NCBI GenBank assembly: GCA_030123625.1 | Contig: CP126121.1 | Location: forward strand, 3,140,179 to 3,204,178 | Direction of reading: 5' to 3' | DNA length: 64,000 nucleotides | DNA from: Nitrospira sp. | GTDB taxonomy: Bacteria > Nitrospirota > Nitrospiria > Nitrospirales > Nitrospiraceae | Part shown: piece after piece, positions 9,589 through 16,903 of the stretch | How positions within the stretch are numbered: position 1 is the first letter of the stretch | How the letters are laid out: each line of letters starts with the position of its first letter | Notes under the pieces: generated by a model | Told to the model about the DNA's origin: nothing | Database searches by the model: none | Seen by the model: only the letters and a program-made list of their open reading frames with translations | Position numbers and translations under genes: made by a program

Positions 9589-9966
9589 ATGACCATTTCC
9601 GACCCGCGCCATCAGTTCGGCCAAGCCAGCGAAATGCAGGCCGAACAGTTCCTGGTGGCCAAGGGTTATCGAATTCTCGATCGCAACGTACGGACTGTTC
9701 TCGGCGAATTGGATCTTGTGGCGGAAGACCAAGGTGTTGTGGTCTTTATCGAGGTCAAAGGTAGGACCACGGAAGCCTTCGGCGGGGCTTTGCTGGCGGT
9801 GGATCATCGCAAGCGGGTGAAGCTGACGAAACTGGCCGCGCAGTATTTAGCGCAACGGCATTGGTCCGATAAGGCGTGCCGATTCGATGTGGTGTTGGTC
9901 CAGGGGAAATCCTCCGACCAAGGACGGATCGAACATCTTCAGAACGCGTTTGACGTCGGCGAGTAA
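9589..9966 (+). CDS. YraN/UPF0102 family nuclease-fold protein
   Basis: 125 residues. The restriction-endonuclease-like core is visible: GELDLVAEDQG followed by VVVFIEVKGRT, giving the D and ExK metal-site pattern of UPF0102 (YraN) proteins. These often follow rnhB, as here. The function is unproven; Holliday junction or DNA repair links have been proposed for the fold. The gene lies 27 bases after rnhB. Confidence 0.9.
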   Translation: MTISDPRHQFGQASEMQAEQFLVAKGYRILDRNVRTVLGELDLVAEDQGVVVFIEVKGRTTEAFGGALLAVDHRKRVKLTKLAAQYLAQRHWSDKACRFDVVLVQGKSSDQGRIEHLQNAFDVGE

Positions 9967-9998
9967 GGCAGAGTTCAGCCTTTCTCCAAGGGGTTTCC

Positions 9999-10688
9999 AT
10001 GGATGCCATCATCCAACTCATCCATGTGTCCAAATGGCATGATCGAAAAGCCGCGCTGTCCGATGTCACGCTCGAGATCGAGAAGGGAGAGTTCGTCCTG
10101 CTCATGGGAGCGAGCGGGGCCGGGAAGTCTACCCTCTTGCGCATGCTGATCGGTGAGGAGCAGCCGGACGAAGGTCAGATTTTCGTTCACGGTAGGAATG
10201 TCACGAAGATGAGACCGACCGAGATTCCCTATCTTCGACGGAAGGCCGGCGCGGTCTTTCAAGACTTTCGTCTCTTGCCGAAGAAATCCGTCTTCGACAA
10301 TGTGGCGCTTCCGTTGATCGTTCAAGGTGCCTCCGAGAAAGATATCCGCCGTAAAGTCACCGAGGCATTGCGCGCGGTCGATGTCGATCATAAAAAAGAT
10401 CAGTTGCCGAACAATCTCTCCACGGGAGAGCAGCAGCGTGTGTGCATTGCGCGGGCGATCGTCAATGGGCCGGTGGTGCTTTTGGCCGACGAACCCACAG
10501 GCAATCTCGACCCGGAACGTACAAGAGAGATTATGGAGTTGTTCAAATTGATCAATGCCCGAGGGACGACCGTGCTCGTCGCGACGCACGACCCTCATGT
10601 CTTGAATCACGTGAATCGGCGGGTGATCACCTTGGTGCAAGGGGTGTTATTGTCCGAACGGCGGATTGGGCAAGGGGTCGGAGTATGA
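9999..10688 (+). CDS. ftsE: Cell division ATP-binding protein FtsE
   Basis: 229 residues, a single ABC ATPase. The Walker A GASGAGKST lies near residue 37, the signature LSTGEQQRVCIARAI near 141, Walker B VVLLADEPTGNLD follows, and the H-loop is VATHD. With FtsX it forms a type VII ABC complex at the septum that controls peptidoglycan hydrolases through EnvC. Its stop overlaps the ftsX start. Confidence 0.96.
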   Translation: MDAIIQLIHVSKWHDRKAALSDVTLEIEKGEFVLLMGASGAGKSTLLRMLIGEEQPDEGQIFVHGRNVTKMRPTEIPYLRRKAGAVFQDFRLLPKKSVFDNVALPLIVQGASEKDIRRKVTEALRAVDVDHKKDQLPNNLSTGEQQRVCIARAIVNGPVVLLADEPTGNLDPERTREIMELFKLINARGTTVLVATHDPHVLNHVNRRVITLVQGVLLSERRIGQGVGV

Positions 10689-11584
10689 GGCGACTATTTT
10701 ATCTCGTTCGCGAAGCATGGGCCAACATGCGGACCAATCGCACGACGACGATCGTCGCCGTTCTGACTACGGCGTTTGCCTTGGCCTGTGTGGGCATCTT
10801 TCTGTTGCTCTATGTGAATCTACGAAATGCAGCGGGGTCGCTCCAAGAAGATGTCAAGGTCATGGTTTATTTGGATGATCGACTTCCCGGCAAAAAAATT
10901 CAGGAATTGGAGCGAAGACTTAGGACCGATCGTATGGTTGACGGGTTGCTCTTTATTTCGAAAGAACAGGCGCTGGGAGAATTTCGAGTTCAATTCCCCA
11001 GTGAGTCTCACTTGCTCGAGGGGCTTGGCGAAAACCCGCTCCCGGCCTCGTTCGTGGTGACGCTTGCGTCGAGCTTCCGGTCTCCGGACGCCATGAAAAG
11101 CTGGGTCGAACGAGTGCAAACAATGGAAGGCGTCGCCAAGGTGGACTATAATCAAGAATGGCTCAGTCTATTGGCCGAACTGATCGGATATATCGAGCTG
11201 GCGGCGATCGGGGTTGGTATCCTCCTTTCTGCAGCCGCGGTGACGATTATCGGGAATACGATCAGGCTTGCGCTGTTGGCCAGACGGGAGGAGATTGAAA
11301 TTCTTCGCTCGATTGGAGCCACGCGCACGTTCATCCGTATTCCATATTTCCTCGAAGGAGCCGTGCTCGGAGCCTGTGGGAGCGCGCTGTCGTTGGGAAT
11401 CCTCAAGTTCGCGTTTGAACTGTTCCGGCAGCAGATCCAACTGACAGGCCGTTTCAGCGGGATCGAAGGTATGATCTCGTTCTTTCCTCTCTCGGTGTGT
11501 CTGGCGCTCATCATGGTGGGAATGGGGCTCGGCTTTGCCGGTAGCGTCGTGTCGCTTCTTCGTGTCGGGGAAGGGCGGGCATGA
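10685..11584 (+). CDS. ftsX: Cell division protein FtsX
   Basis: 299 residues. A membrane segment near residue 20 (TIVAVLTTAFALACVGIFLL) is followed by a periplasmic domain of about 130 residues, then three further membrane segments, matching FtsX topology. FtsX passes ATP-driven movement from FtsE to periplasmic EnvC. The ATG at 10685 overlaps the ftsE stop (ATGA); a longer frame upstream lies inside ftsE and is rejected. The stop overlaps the envC start in the same way, so the three genes are translationally coupled. Confidence 0.95.
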   Translation: MRRLFYLVREAWANMRTNRTTTIVAVLTTAFALACVGIFLLLYVNLRNAAGSLQEDVKVMVYLDDRLPGKKIQELERRLRTDRMVDGLLFISKEQALGEFRVQFPSESHLLEGLGENPLPASFVVTLASSFRSPDAMKSWVERVQTMEGVAKVDYNQEWLSLLAELIGYIELAAIGVGILLSAAAVTIIGNTIRLALLARREEIEILRSIGATRTFIRIPYFLEGAVLGACGSALSLGILKFAFELFRQQIQLTGRFSGIEGMISFFPLSVCLALIMVGMGLGFAGSVVSLLRVGEGRA

Positions 11585-12765
11585 GAATCTTCTTCGTCAT
11601 CCTCCTCTGTGGTCTTGCGGTAGGAGGAGAATGGGCATCGGTGGCGGGTGCGGCGAATGATCCGATCTCCGAAAAAATTGAGCGTGAGAGAAAGACGCTT
11701 GAGACGCTGAAGGACAAGATCGAGGAAAAACGGAAACGGGCCGATGAAGCAGAAAAAAAAAGAGAATCGGTTTTGCAAGGCATCCAATCTCTGGACGAAG
11801 GGCTGGTCCATCATCGTCAGGACCATCATGAGATCAGCAGGAAACTGCGACAGAAAGATCGGGAGATTGAAGAAATTACAGATCGGCTGATGGCGATGCG
11901 AACCAGCATTGATGCACGGCGTGAGGCCATTCTTGCCCGGCTTCGCGTACAGTACATGGAAGGACGGTTTGGGCGCGTGAAGGCTCTCTTAACGGCGGAC
12001 TCATACAGTGATTTCCAGCGTCGAGGGCAATACCTCTCTGCCGTTTCGCACAAGGACTATGAACTGTTGGAGACATTTCGAGCCGATATGGAGCGGATGG
12101 AACAGGCCGAGCGTCAGCGCACCGAGGCCAGAGCCGTACTGGTCGCCTTCAAGCTCAACATCGAGAAGAAGCTGGCCGACATTCGAGTGCTTCAGAAGGA
12201 GAAAAAGGTTTATCTGGCGAAAATCACACATGAAAAAGATTCCTATAATCGCGCGGTCGAAGAACTACAGCGTTCTGCCTCGCGAGTGGATGGCTTGTTG
12301 CATGATTTGGAAACGCGCCGGCGTGCCATGGCTTTGCACCCTCCGGCGTCTTCACCCTTGGCTCACGGGGTGAGAGGCACACTGCCTTGGCCGGCCGATG
12401 GAAAAGTCGTGTCGTACTTCGGGCGTCAGAAACATCCCACATTCAATACCTATGTCCAACGCAAAGGCATCGAAATCCGAACCACAGAGGGAAGCGTGAT
12501 CCATGCCGTCATGGCCGGAAGCGTCGTCTATGCGGACTGGTTGAAAGGATACGGACTCGTTATAATCCTAGATCACGCCAACGGATTTTTTTCTCTGTAT
12601 GCGCATGCGTCCAAGATTCTGGCCAAAGCGGGGGAGCAAGTAACCGAAGGCCAACCGATCGGAGAGACAGGAGACACGGGCATGATTGGAGAAAATACTT
12701 TATACTTCGAGTTGCGCGAAGGGGCCGAGCCAGTTGATCCGCTCCACTGGCTGGCAAAACGATAA
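11581..12765 (+). CDS. envC: EnvC-like murein hydrolase activator (degenerate LytM)
   Basis: 394 residues: signal peptide (FFVILLCGLAVGGEWASVAGA), a long charged coiled coil to about residue 230, and a C-terminal LytM/M23 domain. The zinc ligands are missing: the first motif reads KGIEI rather than a His-Gly-x-Asp form, and the usual HLHFE-type motif reads LYFEL. That matches EnvC, which activates amidases without cutting peptidoglycan itself. Position right after ftsEX, with overlapping start and stop, supports the role. It acts in the periplasm at the septum. Confidence 0.92.
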   Translation: MRIFFVILLCGLAVGGEWASVAGAANDPISEKIERERKTLETLKDKIEEKRKRADEAEKKRESVLQGIQSLDEGLVHHRQDHHEISRKLRQKDREIEEITDRLMAMRTSIDARREAILARLRVQYMEGRFGRVKALLTADSYSDFQRRGQYLSAVSHKDYELLETFRADMERMEQAERQRTEARAVLVAFKLNIEKKLADIRVLQKEKKVYLAKITHEKDSYNRAVEELQRSASRVDGLLHDLETRRRAMALHPPASSPLAHGVRGTLPWPADGKVVSYFGRQKHPTFNTYVQRKGIEIRTTEGSVIHAVMAGSVVYADWLKGYGLVIILDHANGFFSLYAHASKILAKAGEQVTEGQPIGETGDTGMIGENTLYFELREGAEPVDPLHWLAKR

Positions 12766-12829
12766 AGCGCGCATTGTCGGTGTCGAGCCTGAGCGTTCAG
12801 TAACGCAGGAAAGAAGGGATGTGAAGATT

Positions 12830-14185
12830 ATGGAACAGCAGCCGCGGCGGAAGTCTTGGGTGGTCGGACCGATGATCGCACTCGCCCTGCTCTGCGGAGT
12901 GATCATCGGGAAAGGCTGGGAGCGAACCGGTCATGCCGGTGAAACGTATGAAGAGCTCAAGACCTTCTCCGAAGTCTTGAATCAGGTTCAAAAGCACTAT
13001 GTCGATGAGACGAAGCCGAAGGACCTTATTCAAGGGGCCATTCGCGGCATGCTGTCGACGCTTGATCCGCACTCAGCGTATATGACCCCAGAGATGTATA
13101 AGGAAATGCAGGTCGAAACCAGGGGGGAGTTCGGCGGAGTCGGCATTCAAATCGGTGTGAAGGACAATCGGCTGGCCGTGATCGCGCCGATCGAAGGCAC
13201 CCCTGCACATCGAGCCGGAATCAAAGCCGGCGATTTCATCATTAAAGTCAACGATGACCCCACGAAGGATCTGACCTTGATGGATGCCGTCCAGAAAATG
13301 CGCGGACCGAAAGGCAGCAAGGTCAATCTCACTATTCAACGGGATGGAGCAACGGACCCCTTGGTGTTTACCCTCGTTCGGGATACCATCAAAATTGAAA
13401 GCGTGAAGTCGAAGGTCATCGACAATCTGGGCTATGTTCGGCTGACTCAATTTCAGGAAGCGACCGGACGTGATCTTTCAAAAGCAATCAAACAATTCAA
13501 GGAACAGAAGGTCCAAGGAACCATTCTCGATCTGCGAAACAATCCAGGCGGCTTGCTGACCGCGGCCGTCGATGTGTCCGAACAATTTCTTCCCAGCGGG
13601 AAGCTGGTTGTGTATACCAAGAGCCGGGAAGGGAAAAAGGACGAATGGTTCGCGAAGTCCAAGGATCAACTGGAAGACCTTCCGGTCATCATTCTCGTCA
13701 ACGAGGGATCGGCGAGTGCGTCGGAGATCGTAGCCGGGGCACTGCAAGATTGGGGGCGGGCCGTCGTGGTTGGGACGACTTCCTTCGGAAAAGGGTCGGT
13801 GCAGACGATCTTGGCCCTCGGTGATGGTTCGGGGCTTCGTCTCACGACCGCGAAGTACTATACGCCAAAAGGTCGGTCGATCCAGTCGACCGGGATTACT
13901 CCTGATATTGTCGTGAAGCTGACGACGCCGGTCCTCGCCAAGGCCGACGGGAAGCCGGCTGAAAAGGACCAGGAGGGGAAAGCCGTCAAACCACCGACAG
14001 GAAAAGATGCTTCGCCGCCGAGTGGAAAGTTTCTTGAGGAGGCAAATCCGAAGAACGGCACAGTTCCACAGTCGTCACCGGCTGAAGTGGGAGGGGAACT
14101 CTCACTTGAGCAGGATGTCCAGCTGCAGAAGGCGGTGGAACTGCTGAAGAGCTGGAAGATCTTCAAAGAACTCAAGAGTTCCTAA
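12830..14185 (+). CDS. ctpA: Carboxy-terminal processing protease (S41 family)
   Basis: 451 residues. An N-terminal membrane anchor (MIALALLCGVIIGKGW) is followed by a PDZ domain (about residues 100-180, with GVGIQIG and AHRAGIKAGDFIIKVND) and the S41 catalytic domain. The catalytic Ser lies in EGSASASEIV near residue 294 and the Lys in SFGKGSVQT near 320. Such proteases trim C-termini of periplasmic proteins, including peptidoglycan hydrolases, so the position after ftsEX-envC is meaningful. A Lys/Pro-rich stretch follows the catalytic domain. I chose ATG 12830; GTG 12821 is possible. A repeat element begins 2 bases after the stop. Confidence 0.95.
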   Translation: MEQQPRRKSWVVGPMIALALLCGVIIGKGWERTGHAGETYEELKTFSEVLNQVQKHYVDETKPKDLIQGAIRGMLSTLDPHSAYMTPEMYKEMQVETRGEFGGVGIQIGVKDNRLAVIAPIEGTPAHRAGIKAGDFIIKVNDDPTKDLTLMDAVQKMRGPKGSKVNLTIQRDGATDPLVFTLVRDTIKIESVKSKVIDNLGYVRLTQFQEATGRDLSKAIKQFKEQKVQGTILDLRNNPGGLLTAAVDVSEQFLPSGKLVVYTKSREGKKDEWFAKSKDQLEDLPVIILVNEGSASASEIVAGALQDWGRAVVVGTTSFGKGSVQTILALGDGSGLRLTTAKYYTPKGRSIQSTGITPDIVVKLTTPVLAKADGKPAEKDQEGKAVKPPTGKDASPPSGKFLEEANPKNGTVPQSSPAEVGGELSLEQDVQLQKAVELLKSWKIFKELKSS

Positions 14186-14186
14186 C

Positions 14187-14359
14187 AGGATGCTGAAAAA
14201 GTCCGCCAGCAGCGTTCTCGCGTCGCTCAGAGGCTCAACGTACCACCGGGCATGAGCTGCTAAGAGCAGCTCGGGGCGGGCGGGTGAAAAAGAATACGCT
14301 TCGCCTTTCAGACACTGGGCGCTCACCGACTCGCTCGCCTCAGCCTTTTTGAGCATCCT
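14187..14359 (+). repeat. Palindrome-ended repeat, family R1, short copy
   Basis: 173-bp element with near-inverted ends: AGGATGCTGAAAAAG on the left and CTTTTTGAGCATCCT on the right (14 of 15 pair). About 155 bp match the 20278-20577 element in the opposite orientation with only a few mismatches; this copy lacks about 127 bp of the interior. It carries an internal hairpin (GAGCTGCTAAGAGCAGCTC). It lies directly behind the ctpA stop and encodes no protein, so it resembles a MITE or large REP-type element. Confidence 0.85.
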
Positions 14360-14382
14360 GAAGTTATTCTGGTGGTAATCTG

Positions 14383-14853
14383 CTAAAGCTCGTGATTGTG
14401 GATCCGTTGTCGCACAGCTTGCAACAAATGCTCCTCTGATCCGGAGAAACTCGGCAGGGTTCGAAGCAGGTGAGATTGAATGAGCTGATCGAGATCGGGA
14501 AGCGTCCGTATGCCGAGTCGGAAGTACATATAGGCCACGAGGGATTCGGAGAGTCCCGGGAGAGTTGCCCAACTTCTGACCTCTGCCGGAAGCGGGGTCT
14601 GAAGCTCCTCGTAAGCGCGGATGGTCCCAGTCTCAAGAAACTCCTCAATCTTTTTCGCCAGATCGGTTCCAATACCCTCGATATCTTCAAGTTCTTGGCG
14701 TTCAGCCAGGATCGCCACATCCTCATCGACGGCAAGCAGAGCATCCGCAGCCCGCCGATAAGCCCGCACTCGATAAGGGTTCGCCCGTTGAGATGACAGG
14801 AGATCAGCCATCGATCGGAAGAGTCCAGCCAGTCGTTGATTGTTCTCCTTCAT
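14383..14853 (-). CDS. Stand-alone helix-hairpin-helix protein, PolX N-terminal type
   Basis: 156 residues. The N-terminus (NQRLAGLFRSMADLL, NPYRVRAYRRAADALL) and the helix-hairpin-helix motif IEGIGTDLAKKIEEFLETG match the 8-kDa and HhH domains at the front of family X DNA polymerases. The nucleotidyltransferase and PHP domains of PolX are absent: the gene simply stops after a second helical segment. It could be a separate DNA-binding protein or the remnant of a larger gene. It is divergent from thiS, with AAGG upstream of its ATG. No catalytic function is visible. Confidence 0.75.
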   Translation of the reverse strand: MKENNQRLAGLFRSMADLLSSQRANPYRVRAYRRAADALLAVDEDVAILAERQELEDIEGIGTDLAKKIEEFLETGTIRAYEELQTPLPAEVRSWATLPGLSESLVAYMYFRLGIRTLPDLDQLIQSHLLRTLPSFSGSEEHLLQAVRQRIHNHEL

Positions 14854-14942
14854 GCGTAGGACCTTGGAGGTGTATTGTGCGGTGTCTTCGGCCTTTCAGG
14901 CAAGAGACACTTTGTTGACAAGGAGAATTCCGGTCCCATAGG

Positions 14943-15179
14943 ATGACAGACGTGGAGGATGCAATCCATATCCACGTGAACGGGCAGGCACGGACCTGGC
15001 GCAGCGGAGCAACGGTCGCCGATCTGTTGCAAGACCTGGACATACGAACGGAGCGGGTGGCCGTGGAGCTGAATCTCGAAATTCTCGATCAGGCGACGTT
15101 TGATCAACGCCAGCTTAGCAACGGGGATCGGGTCGAGATTCTCGGGTTTATCGGCGGCGGCACCGCTGCAAAGGATTGA
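14943..15179 (+). CDS. thiS: Sulfur carrier protein ThiS with C-terminal extension
   Basis: 78 residues with a beta-grasp pattern: IHIHVNGQARTW, ATVADLLQDLDI, RVAVELNLEI and NGDRVEILGFIGGG. ThiS carries sulfur as a C-terminal thiocarboxylate for thiazole synthesis with ThiG. Normally the chain ends in Gly-Gly; here five residues (TAAKD) follow GGG before the stop. The frame is uninterrupted, so trimming would be needed for function, or this variant is inactive. thiG begins 69 bases downstream. No TPP riboswitch is visible in the 89 bases upstream. Confidence 0.88.
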   Translation: MTDVEDAIHIHVNGQARTWRSGATVADLLQDLDIRTERVAVELNLEILDQATFDQRQLSNGDRVEILGFIGGGTAAKD

Positions 15180-15248
15180 GCCCGTTAGAGTCTGCTTAGA
15201 GGAGCCTACGGTTTGTGGCTCCGTAAATATATTCCCCAGAGGATTACG

Positions 15249-16022
15249 ATGACGGACGATCGGCTGGTGATTGCGGGGCATGAATTCAAATCCCGGTTAT
15301 GGGTTGGAACGGGAAAATATAAAGACTTTGTCGAGACGCAAAAGGCCATTGAAGCGTCCGGTGCCGATGTCGTGACAGTCGCGGTTCGTCGGGTGAATAT
15401 CACCGATCGATCGAGGGACAATCTGCTGGATTACATCGACCCGAAGAAATACACGATTCTGCCCAACACAGCCGGATGCTATACCGTGGAGGATGCGGTA
15501 CGATACTCACGCTTGGCTCGCGCGGCAGGTGTTTCCGATTTGGTAAAGCTGGAAGTGCTCGGTGACGAGAGGACGTTGTTCCCGGATACGGCCGGTTTGA
15601 TCGAAGCGGCCAAGATCCTCATCAAGGAAGGATTTATCGTCCTTCCGTACACGAATGACGATCCGATTGTCGCGAAGAAGCTCGTGGATATCGGATGTCC
15701 GGCGGTCATGCCTTTGGCTGCACCTATCGGATCCGGGCTCGGCATCCGTAATCCGTACAACCTGAAAATCATCATGGAAACCGTCAAGGTGCCGATTATC
15801 GTGGATGCCGGTGTCGGAACCGCGTCGGACGCAGCCTTGGCGATGGAATACGGCGCCGATGCGGTGCTCATGAATACGGCCATTGCCGGTGCGCAGGATC
15901 CGCTTGCCATGGCGGAAGCGATGAAACATGCGGTCCATGCCGGTCGTCTGGCTTACAAGGCCGGTCGCATTCCCAGGAAACTTTATGCGACGGCCAGTAG
16001 CCCGATTGAAGGGATGCTCTGA
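15249..16022 (+). CDS. thiG: Thiazole synthase ThiG
   Basis: 257 residues, the usual length. ThiG joins deoxyxylulose 5-phosphate, dehydroglycine and ThiS-borne sulfur into the thiazole phosphate. Visible are [13 protein letters not shown], the Schiff-base Lys in [34 protein letters not shown] and [27 protein letters not shown] lies 6 bases upstream of the ATG at 15249. It forms an operon with thiS and probably thiE. Confidence 0.97.
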   Translation: MTDDRLVIAGHEFKSRLWVGTGKYKDFVETQKAIEASGADVVTVAVRRVNITDRSRDNLLDYIDPKKYTILPNTAGCYTVEDAVRYSRLARAAGVSDLVKLEVLGDERTLFPDTAGLIEAAKILIKEGFIVLPYTNDDPIVAKKLVDIGCPAVMPLAAPIGSGLGIRNPYNLKIIMETVKVPIIVDAGVGTASDAALAMEYGADAVLMNTAIAGAQDPLAMAEAMKHAVHAGRLAYKAGRIPRKLYATASSPIEGML

Positions 16023-16036
16023 AACAGTCGTGCGTG

Positions 16037-16119
16037 TTGAGTGCTGAGTTTTGAGTATGGTCGAGAAGAGCGGAACAGCCATACAGCTTTCGGTGAGTTT
16101 CTTGATGAACTCAGCACTC
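16037..16119 (+). repeat. Inverted repeat with GAGTGCTGA motif (family R3)
   Basis: A 12-bp perfect inverted repeat, GAGTGCTGAGTT (16039-16050) and AACTCAGCACTC (16108-16119), flanks 57 bases between thiG and thiE. The GTGCTGAGT unit recurs as a tandem at 43175-43196. Confidence 0.65.
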
Positions 16120-16138
16120 TAACCTCAGTTCCCCACCG

Positions 16139-16765
16139 ATGCCTCCGGTAGATTTTCGCCTGCTGCTCGTCACTGACAGAACCCAAGCAGGCGATCGATC
16201 TCTTCCCTCTCTTATCCGTCAGGCGGTCGGCGCCGGGTTGCCTGCTGTACAGTTGCGGGAACGGGATCTATCCACCCGCGAATTGCTTCCGCTGGCGCAT
16301 GAAATCCGGTCGATCACGGCATCGTACGCCGTTCCTTTGATCGTCAATGATCGCGTTGATCTGCTGATGGCACTGAATTTTGACGGCGTGCATCTTCGAT
16401 CCGACAGTCTGTCTCCCATCCTTGTGCGACAGCTGATTGGACCACGTCGATTGATCGGAATCTCCACCCATTCGGTCGAGGATGTGCGACGTGCGAATCA
16501 AGACGGTGCCGATTATGTCGTGTTTGGTCCTATCTTTGAAACTCCGTCGAAGCGTCCGTTCGGACCCCCGCTTGGGCTGCATCTGCTTGCCGATGTCTGC
16601 CGCCAATCGTCCATCCCGGTGCTAGCCATTGGAGGAATCACTTGCGAACGAGTACGCGACGTTCGCCGAACCGGCGCTCACGGGGTTGCCGTGATCGCAG
16701 CGCTGTTGTCTCGTGATGACATCGGCGAAGCCGTCCGAGAGTTCAAACATGCTCTGGAAACGTGA
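16139..16765 (+). CDS. thiE: Thiamine-phosphate synthase ThiE
   Basis: 208 residues, a TIM-barrel. ThiE joins the pyrimidine pyrophosphate and thiazole phosphate to give thiamine phosphate, the substrate of ThiL (encoded at 28119-29162). Motifs: LLLVTDR, AVQLRERDLSTRELL, VNDRVDLLMALNFDGVHL, GISTHSVEDV, YVVFGPIFETPSK and VLAIGGI. The usual Gly after GVHL is Arg. There is no strong ribosome site before the ATG, so the start is only probable. Confidence 0.95.
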   Translation: MPPVDFRLLLVTDRTQAGDRSLPSLIRQAVGAGLPAVQLRERDLSTRELLPLAHEIRSITASYAVPLIVNDRVDLLMALNFDGVHLRSDSLSPILVRQLIGPRRLIGISTHSVEDVRRANQDGADYVVFGPIFETPSKRPFGPPLGLHLLADVCRQSSIPVLAIGGITCERVRDVRRTGAHGVAVIAALLSRDDIGEAVREFKHALET

Positions 16766-16814
16766 GACGGCGTTGCACGGCGAGGGTGATCTCGCGCGAG
16801 ATCATTCGGTGGAG

Positions 16815-16843
16815 TTGACCACCCCTAGGTCGGGTGTTAGAAT
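16815..16843 (+). promoter_or_regulatory. Predicted sigma-70 promoter of the proteasome operon
   Basis: TTGACC (16815-16820), 17-base spacer, TAGAAT (16838-16843), each one base off consensus. It would start a transcript near 16850, about 54 bases before the ATPase ATG, and supports that start. Confidence 0.65.
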
Positions 16844-16903
16844 CCGATTACCAGATTATCCGCGTGTACGCTTGATGTCGCGAGCTATTCGTGTCGTCCC
16901 GAT

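Noticed and set aside
14913..14942. TTGACA upstream of thiS as a promoter
   Set aside because: At 17-base spacing the -10 would overlap the thiS start codon and reads ATAGGA.
14854..14942. TPP riboswitch before thiS
   Set aside because: No CTGAGA-type core or matching helices; the space is only 89 bases.
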